Assembly (NCBI GenBank): GCA_026929865.2
Contig: CM049403.1
Location: 1,094,001 to 1,158,000, forward strand
Source: Hyperoplus lanceolatus
Taxonomy: Eukaryota > Chordata > Actinopteri > Uranoscopiformes > Ammodytidae
Direction: 5' to 3'
Length of the DNA: 64,000 nucleotides
The number at the start of each line of letters is the position of its first letter. The stretch's first letter is position 1. The notes beneath the pieces are model-generated. The model had not been told where the DNA came from. It searched no databases and worked only from the letters and a program-made list of their open reading frames with translations. This document shows, in pieces, positions 24,601 through 33,700 of this stretch. The position numbers were made by a program, and so were the translations under genes.

Positions 24601-27600
24601 TGATAAAAATGGACTAATATTGGAGATATGACTTAAGACATGTTTTGACTGGATCATCAAAACAGAGATTAGAATAAAATATAACCAACGCAGGGCCGGC
24701 CCGAGGCATAAGCGAACTAATAGTACAGGCATTTTATGAGAAAATAGGGCTGGACCTTTAAAAAATTGCAACAGAAACCATTCCAACTGTTTTTGACTCA
24801 TGAATATGTAATAAATAACATACTAAAAGTCTTAAGGAATCCATGTGGTGGAAAGTTATTTTCTAAGGGTTTTCTTAACCACACCTTTATGCCAATGTTC
24901 GGCTTCCTAAAGTACTGTTTTATTGTAGAGGGGATATGTGCCAAATTGTTAACCTTTTCAGAAAAGCATGACACTTGGTACACTTAAACAGTTTGGGGCT
25001 CTGAACATTTTCAGATATTTAGCCATTGCAAAGGGTTGTTTTTTGGTAATTTTTGTCTTTATTGGTTAGAGAGAGATATCAGAACCACATGACCCGACAG
25101 CAGACCTGGAACTCATATGGAAAACAGCCATCCTGTTTGTCTCACAAAGTCCAGCATGGTCTAGTATGCTGCACAGCATGGCAATCACCCGGGGTAAACA
25201 TCCTTTGTGTTTACCCCATTGGTTGATATGAGATATAGTGACACCAAGTGCATCTACTCCACATGTAAGTGCCTATGTGAACATGCCCACTGCCACAATT
25301 CCACCCCAATCATCACATTTAATCAACCACTGGTGGAAGGCCTTTCTTATGAAAGAAGCTGAGCCAGAGGTTATGTTAGTGACTTTGGGAATTCCACACT
25401 GATGTTAGTTTTTAGGGGTCCATTGGGCATGTTATGGCTGGTGCTGGGAAGAGGAAGTGATGGAGATTTTCTATGCAGCCAATGCCGTTGTGCACATTAT
25501 GACAGGGAAGAGGACAATATTGACTAGCATTGATGGTGTCCTCAAAGGCCTGATTCTGTGTGATGCACTTCTTGCGACTCCCCTTCAGCTGCAAGGAGAA
25601 GCAAAATATTGTGATGCAGAGATGTAATGACAGTATGAAAACCATTGGTGGCCTCACAAGAGTGCAGGGGATGACATAGCTGCAACATCTGACATGGCTT
25701 CACTCCATGTCAGCTTGTGCTGAAGTTAACAACGCGCACAGTTCTGAACAATCTCCAAGAAAGACACAATTACAGGGGGCTCTCGTGGCACAGTGGTTAG
25801 AGTGTCCCCCTAGAGGCCCAGGCCCCACAGAGGACCCAGGTTCGAATACGGCCTGGTTCAGTTCTCTGCATGTCATTCCCCTCTTTGCCTCATTTCTACT
25901 CTCTCTCCAAATCTAATGGAAAAAATCTTAGAAAGACACAATTACTGCTTGGATCCAAGCTTGTGCAGTGTCTCGCACCTATCCTCAAATGTTGCTAGGT
26001 CAAAGGCCATCGGAAACAGGATTTTGGTTATCATGGATGGACAAACAACTGCTGAGAACACATTCAAGAAGAGGGATCGAGTGATCACAATCAGTACAAA
26101 GATCCTCAGTGAAGATCGATTGTGAAGCAGTGCAGGTGGATCTTCACCTACTTTTCAAGTGACACATAATTGCTGCAAATGGTTCACAAGAACTGGGGTC
26201 CAGGTTAGGTATGAACTGTGCAGTCCGCCTCCAGCTCTGGTTGAGACCTTCTTGCTCCTTCAACAGCCACAGAAGCCAGTATTAACAGATGCCATTTTGA
26301 CGCTCCACACACCTGACCTTCCTGAAGGGACAGGTCATATTTAATATGTGCCGGATGGTGGAACTTGTTCAGCGCATCGATCGGACACGTATACATACGA
26401 GGACATTAGTAAACTGTACAGCGAAAATGTCAAAAGGAAGTATGGCTAGGAAGTTTTCATGTTCAACAGGGCAGATCGACCAAAGACAGTGTAGGTGAGC
26501 AGGTGGGAGGACCAAAGCAGCCGTCGTCATAGGTGAGAACATGCTGGTTGCCTTGAAGAAAAGCAAATTCTATTCAAACAACATAAAGCAGAGTTCATAA
26601 ACATAATCAGTGTTCACCAACAGAAAAGGAACTGTCAGACGTACCATGCCGCCTCACGAATGGGGATCGAAAGAGTGATGGTGGGGTGCTTGTCCATATC
26701 AAAACTGCCTTACCAACAGCTCCACAGATACTCTTGATGCACATGCAAGATGGACTGTAACAACTGAAAGTGCACATGCAAGAAGCATGGCATTGAGTGC
26801 TCTGTTGCATGTGGTACCTACAAATAATCTGGGGGAGCAAAATCATCTCAGGTTGGGGGTGATGATGAGGGAGACGATGAGGAAAACCACACTATGTTTA
26901 AGAAGTTCCAAGCTTTATACAACTATTAAATAAACGTAAAAGTCTATCTGAATACTAAGTTGAGTTTTTTTTAGTCAATTACTCAAGGCTACTTTGAAAT
27001 GTATCTCCCCTCTCAAGTTACCACACCCCAGAGGGGGTCATAGGGTAATGCATACTCATGGTATGCATTGATGTAGCCCTTTCACATTGCATTAGTACTG
27101 CTCTGGCTGCACTTTGAATTGTGCACCAAAATATTTTCATATTAAAATATATGTTCATCAGTTAAAACATTTATCAATTTGTGCCAGTTTAGCATTCACA
27201 AATATTTGTGTTTTCTTATATTGTTATAGTATTTTACAAACATTTAAGCCTATGTCTTTGTTAGAAAACAACATTAAAACTACACAATGTTTATGCAACA
27301 TAGGCCCAAATTATAAAGTCACAGCGATGTTTTCGGATATTATGGGCTTTCATTTTCGTAAACACATTAGATTCACCCTTAACTATTGACCTCAACTGTT
27401 TCTGATGTTGTATGTGGTATCATTGTAATCCCTGACCATGAAAACATAGGGGTAGACTATCACTAGTTATGTGTTATTATGTTTGATTCAGGAGTTATGA
27501 TGAAAAATTAATAATTAGGCTGTGGTGGAAAGTAAAATGGTCGCCACGGCAACCATGATTACATTTTGCAATGGCTAAATATCTGAAAATGTTCAGAGCC

Positions 27601-27648
27601 CCAAACAGTTTAAGTGTACCAAGTGTCATGCTTTTCTGAAAAGGTTAA

Positions 27649-27687
<39 letters not shown>

Positions 27688-27698
27688 TTTAGAGTGAT

Positions 27699-27742
<44 letters not shown>

Positions 27743-30700
27743 GAGGCCCCTGATCTTCGTAGGCCCTGGGGCTTCAGCCCAGGTAAGCCCATGCATAAAA
27801 GCGGCCCTGGTGATGGGGGAGAAAAGGACGCATCAGCTTAATTTTTTTTCCCCATGAAAGAAATACACGTCTGCAGAGATTTGAATGATTAGAATGTATT
27901 GGTGTGAGGAAACGGAAGATTTCAGCCCTGTGAGTGCACGGAATCTTTCGCCTCCGTGAGAATGGTGAATGATTCCCTCACTGCAATCAGGTGTGTGGCA
28001 CTGATTGGCTGATTGAGCCCAGGTGTGAGGAGGTTATATATGCCCTGAGACTCCAGTGCTCTGTACTGCTCATTGTCACCTTAAGAGGTAGTGGGAGGTT
28101 GTCTCCGAGTGCTCTCTGTGTTCAGTGTTACAAAGTCGACTGTTTTACTTGTGTGTCCGTTCAGCTGCTTGGCAGCGGTGGTTTTGTTCTTGCTTTAGTT
28201 TGCTATATTAAAAGGTAGCCTGTGTGGCCCTTTACAGCCTTGTGCTTTTTGTTTTTTTGTGTTAAGATATATATACCCACAATATATCCCACAAGGCTGT
28301 AGCCCATGAAAGGGCTCGTGATAGGCCCATAGAGAGAGAGAGAGAGAGAGAGATCTATCTATCTATCGGCCTATCACGAGCCCTTTCATGGGCTACAGCC
28401 TTGTGGGATATATTGTGGGTATATATATCTATGGGCCTATCACGAGCCCTTTCATGGGCTACAGCCTTGTGGGATAGGCAGACTCCAGTCTGCACTGACG
28501 CTCCCCTCTTCATGGCGGAGATGAGGCGGGTGTTTAACCACGATGTTAGGTTACGTCAGGGCTCTGCAAGTGTTGCAGAATTTTCAATTAAATTCCGGAC
28601 TTTAGCTACGCAATCAGGTTGGAACAGGGAGGCTCTAGTGACCACTTTTAGTCATGCCTTGTCTGAGAGAGTTCAGGATGAGCTCGCTTCCCGTGAGGTT
28701 CCAGATTCACTTGAGGATTTAATCGCATTGGCTGTTAGAATTGACAAAAGAATTTGTGAGCGCAATAGAGAGAGAAAACCGGCGTACACCCGCCAGATCT
28801 CAGAGGAGTATGAAATCCCTTCTGAAAGACCTACCCTGCCTGAGTGTCAGATCTTGGGGAAGTCTTGCAGAGTCTTAATAATTCCCCTCCCGTGGCCAGT
28901 AGTTGCCCCCCCTTTGTCCTTTGAGCTATTATGGGATGGACATTGGCGCACTTTCTCTGCATTTGTGGATTCAGGAGCAGCAGGTAGTTTATGGACTCAA
29001 CCCTGGCCCGTAAACTCAATTTATCCATTTATGATCTTCCTTGTCTCGACCATTTCAGTGTTCAGGTAGTGACAGTTCTCCAGAGCCCATTGTACCCCTT
29101 ACCCGCATCCGTGCCCCACTGACCTGGGAGATTGACACAGTGGTTCAGGGGGCTCAACAGCAGGAGCCTGACCCAGGAGGGGGGCCCCAAAGCTGTCGGT
29201 ATGTTCCGGCACGAGTGCGATCACAATTGCTTGAGTGGGGCCATTCTGCACACCTCACAAATGACCCTGGTGTTCGTCGCACTATTGGTTTTCTCAAACA
29301 AAGATTCTGGTGGCCCCGGATGGGGAGAGATGTGAGCGAGTTTGTGGCAGCTTGCAAAATTTGCGCCCGAAACAAGACGACGCAACAGTATTGCCGACCA
29401 GCACAAAACTATCGGGTGGGTCAGAGGGTGTGGCTCTCCACAAGGGATCTCCCACTGCGGGTAGAGTCTCGCCAATTGCCGCCACTTTTCGTTGGTCCCT
29501 TCAGGATCATTCGAAGGATAAATCCTGTCACTGTTTGCCTCTTGCTCCCCCGGTCCATGAGGATTCACCCCTTGTTTCATGTTTCCCGCCTCCAGCTAGT
29601 CTGTTCCAATCCACTAGCCCCTCCAGGGAGGGCTCCACCCGGGGTGGGTGGGGGGTCCTGTAGGAACATCAGGTGCCGTTCCTTAGAGGGGTGGTCCTGT
29701 GAGGAAACTGAAGATTTCAGCCCTGTGAGTGCACGGAATCTTTCGCCTCTGTGACAATGGTGACTGATTCCCTCACTGCAATCAGGTGTGTGGCACTGAT
29801 TGGCCAATTGAGCCCAGGTGTGAGGAGGTTATATATGCCCTGAGACTCCAGGGGCCTATCCGAAAACTCTTTTTTGCATAGGAAATTTCCTTTCCTATCG
29901 AGATGACCCGGAAGTGCTCGGCAGATAGGTGAATCCGAATAACCAAAATGCATAGGAAAGGAGCCTCGATTCATCCTTTAACCCTCCTTTAGCATAGGTT
30001 ACTCCTGACCAACCTTTGCTAAAGGAACGTAGATAGTGGTATCCCATAATCCTTTACGGCGGCAATATTTAAAGCAACAAGCCACCGCCGGAGTTTACCG
30101 ACTCTACACGAATACGAACGAGAGGCAAAACAGAAGAGAGGAGAGGAGAAGAGAGGAAGATTTAACTCAGCTAAAACAAAATACCCCCCCCCCCATTAAG
30201 ATAATAAAGAACTCATAAAAGACCAACATCATAATTTAGTTATTTTCGTAGCACATCATTTACACCATAAGAAAATAAAATACCAACTTCACATTTAATG
30301 AAGTTACTGGGGGCAGTTCATTTCAACATCAACATAGGCTAAGTGTAGCCTCTTTTTATTCCACATGTGAATTGGGATATATGGGAGTGATTCTCACTCT
30401 GTTGGCGACAACCTGATTACAATCAATATGAAAAGAACGCATGGATCAAACGAGCGCTTGTTGTAGTCAATTTTCGGAGAATAGTGTAGTTTCACGCGAC
30501 TCACGTCAGCAATACTCGCCGTCGCGCAATGACGTCGGTTAGGAAAGGTGGAGTCGAATTCATTTGAAACAACGCTGTCCTTTCCTATGTTCGATAGGAA
30601 GCACCTTTCATCTCTCCTTAACCCCGATGACGTTTAGGGGTTAAGGCATAGGAAAGGAGGCTTATAGGTTAGGAGATTGGACTTTTCGGATAGGCCCCTG

Positions 30701-33700
30701 TGCTCTGTGCTGCTCATTGTCACCTTAAGAGGTAGTGAGAGGTTGTCTCCGAGTGCTCTCTGTGTTCAGTATTACAAAGTCAACTGTTTTACTTGTGTGT
30801 CCGTTCAGCTGCTTGGCAGCGGTGGTTTTGTTCTTGCTTTAGTTTGCTACACTCAACAAAAATATAAACGCAACACTTTTGTTTTTGCTCCCATTTTTCA
30901 TGAGATGGACTTAAAGATCTAAAATTCATTCCAGATACACAATATTATCATTTCTCTCAAACATTGTTCACAAATCTGTCTAAATGTGTGATAGTGAGCA
31001 CTTCTGCTTTGCTGAGATAATCCATCCCACCTCACAGGTGTGCCACATCAAGATGCTGATCTGACATCATGATTAGTGCACAGGTGTGCCTTAGACTGTC
31101 CACAATAAAAAGCCACCCTGAAATGTGCAGTTTTGTCTCACAGCAAAATGCCACAGATGTCACAAGCATTGAGGGAGCGTGCAATTGGCATGCTGACAGC
31201 AGGAATGTCAACCAGATCTGTTGCTCGTGCATCGTCTGAGATCGTCTGAGACCAGCCACTGAGACAGCTGCTGAAACAATTGGTTTGCATAACCAAACAA
31301 TTTCTGCACAAACTGTCAGAAACCGTCAGGGAAGCTCAACTGCATGCTCGTCGTCCTCATCGGGGTCTTGACCTGACTCCAGCTCGTCGCCGTAACAGAC
31401 TTGAGTGGGCAAATGCTCACATTCGATGGCATCTGGCACGTTGGAGAGGTGTTCTCTTCACGGATGAATCTCGTATTACATTGTTCAGGGCAGATGGCAG
31501 ACAGCGTGTGTGGCGTCGTGTGGGTGAGCGCTTTGCTGATGTCAATGTTGTGGATCGAGTGGCCCTTGGTAGTGGTGGCGTTATGGTATGGGCAGGCATC
31601 TGTTATGGACGAAGAACACAGGTGCATTTTATTGATGGCATTTTGAATGCACAGAGATACCGTGATGAGATCCTGAGGCCCATTGTTGTGCCATATATCC
31701 ATGAACATCACCTCACGTTTCAGCAAGATAATGCACGGCCCCATGTTGCAAGGATCTGTACACAATTTTTGGAAGCTTAAAATGTCCCAGTTCTTGCATG
31801 GCCAGCATACTCACCGGACATGTCACCCATTGAGCATGTTTGGGATGTGCTTGACCGGCGTATATGACAGCATGCACCACTTCCCACTAATATCCAGCAA
31901 CTTCGCACAGCCATTGAAGAGAAGTGGACCAACATTCCACAGGCCACAATTGACAATCTGATAAACTCTATGCGAAGAAGATGTGTTGCACTGCATGAGG
32001 CAAATGGTGGTCACACCAGATACTGACTGGTTCTGAGTCTCCAGACCCCAAATAAAGCAAAAAAATGCGCATTTCAGAGTGGCCTTTTATTGTGGACAGT
32101 CTAAGGCACACCTGTGCACTAATCATGATGTCAGATCAGCATCTTGATGTGGCACACCTGTGAGTTGGGATGGATTATCTCAGCAAAGCAGAAGTGCTCA
32201 CTATCACACATTTAGACAGATTTGTGAACAATGTTTGAGAGAAATGGTAATATTGTGTATCTGGAATGAATTTTAGATCTTTAAGTCCATCTCATGAAAA
32301 ATGGGAGCAAAAACAAAAGTGTTGTGTTTATATTTTTGTTGAGTAGTTATTATTATAAGTATTATACATAGCCTATCGTGAGGAGAGACATGTGATGTGC
32401 TTGACCTTCTATGTAATACTTGACATACCCATTAGCGATATCTATCCATCCCCCGTCAGCAGTCTTTTGAGACACTTTGAATGCCACTGCCCCAGCTGGA
32501 GTCCCTTTCACTGCATCCAGGACTTTGACCATCAGAGGACACTTGGTGTCTGAGTCTCCATGTTTCTCCTGCAGGACGGCCACAGGTCAGGATCATATTA
32601 TTCCTCCTCTCTCTCGCTCATTCACACACTTATCCTCACACATCCACACAGTAGAACCAGGGTTGTTTTAGTCTTCAACGCACCACATTGTGACTTTCAC
32701 TACCATTCAAAAGTTGGAAGCGTTCCTTCAATAATGGCTATGTGAACACAGATAAGAACAGTATAATTGGCAATACATTTGCAATAGTTTTGGCCCCAAA
32801 AGAAGAAGAATGACATAATATTTCAATGAGAACTTTCGTGTAGTTGCTGTCCCCACAGTATGGCATGATGTGATTTGTCAGTCCATAGTATGTTCAGCTG
32901 ATATTAGATTTGATTTGATTAACCTATATTGTCATTGAATACACAAAAAAGTTATCTTTGAATAAACTGATAGACTGCAAGCCACTTAAAACAAAAAATA
33001 ATAATTCCATGATCCAATTCCAAAGGTGTTAATGCTACGCCAACCTTCTGTTTCTATATTAGGTTTTAAAAACAGCTTTTCTGGAGCATTAGCAAATAAC
33101 ACATTTGTAAAGATACTTTTCACAACTTAAAAGCATCAAAGACCATTTAGAAATATAAAATAGTCCTCTCATGAATCTGAATCTTCCTAATTAAGCTTTT
33201 GTGGATGGCATGTCCCAACATCATTATTATTAGTAGTAGTAGCAGTAGTAGTGGTTGTATTACTGGGTGCACACTGTGCTGGAACATGTAAGCAGCATTT
33301 GAAGAAATTGAAATTAATTTCAGTGAGGTGTTAACATTCCATTTAATTTATTTGTCCTATAGTCAACTCAATGAGTTAACATGAGAGGAACATAATCTGT
33401 GCTTCTCCTAGTACTTCAAGGCTGCTATGTAGTGGAGGATGAGTAGAGCAGCACAGTGAACTGGCGGGGGTCACTGAACTGATTCCTGCTCCACAAATCG
33501 ATTGGGTCTATTGGCCTGTTCTGTTTGTTCATAGAAGTTTATCTTTAAATGGTTTAGTCAGTAACAGTATATTAATGTTTTTCAAATGTAGTTAAACAGA
33601 AACAGGGAAAGAACTGCAGCAGAAGGGCACTCATACGTTAACCATGGTGCTCAACATGGGTCAAAAGTGACCTGAGTTTCGACTTTCTACTTCTTTACAA

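Larger units (their letters stand above)
24692..27807. mobile_element. Composite hAT-like element with internal inverted arms
   Basis: The outer ends CAGGGCCGGCCCGAGGCATA (24692) and the inverse of CATAAAAGCGGCCCTG (to 27807) share CAGGGCCG and look like a known fish hAT terminus type. Inside, about 24950-25035 is inverted at about 27563-27650 (the phrase CAGTTTGGGGCTCTGAACAT on the left). The core between them, about 2.5 kb, holds only degraded frames and a SINE. TA microsatellites follow at 27656-27684 and 27702-27733. No matching outer duplication. Confidence 0.5.
27903..30848 (+). mobile_element. Ty3/gypsy LTR retrotransposon, internally deleted
   Basis: The repeat starting TGTGAGGAAACGGAAGATTT occurs at 27903-28205 and again at 29697-30848, where the second copy is split by the element 29851-30698. 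Between the repeats lie a Gag-like frame, a protease DSGAAG motif and the integrase zinc finger and tail, but no reverse transcriptase, RNase H or integrase core. The downstream repeat ends at the TA into which the Tc1 element at 30850 inserted, so the true LTR end and any 5-bp duplication are obscured. Not autonomous. Confidence 0.75.
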
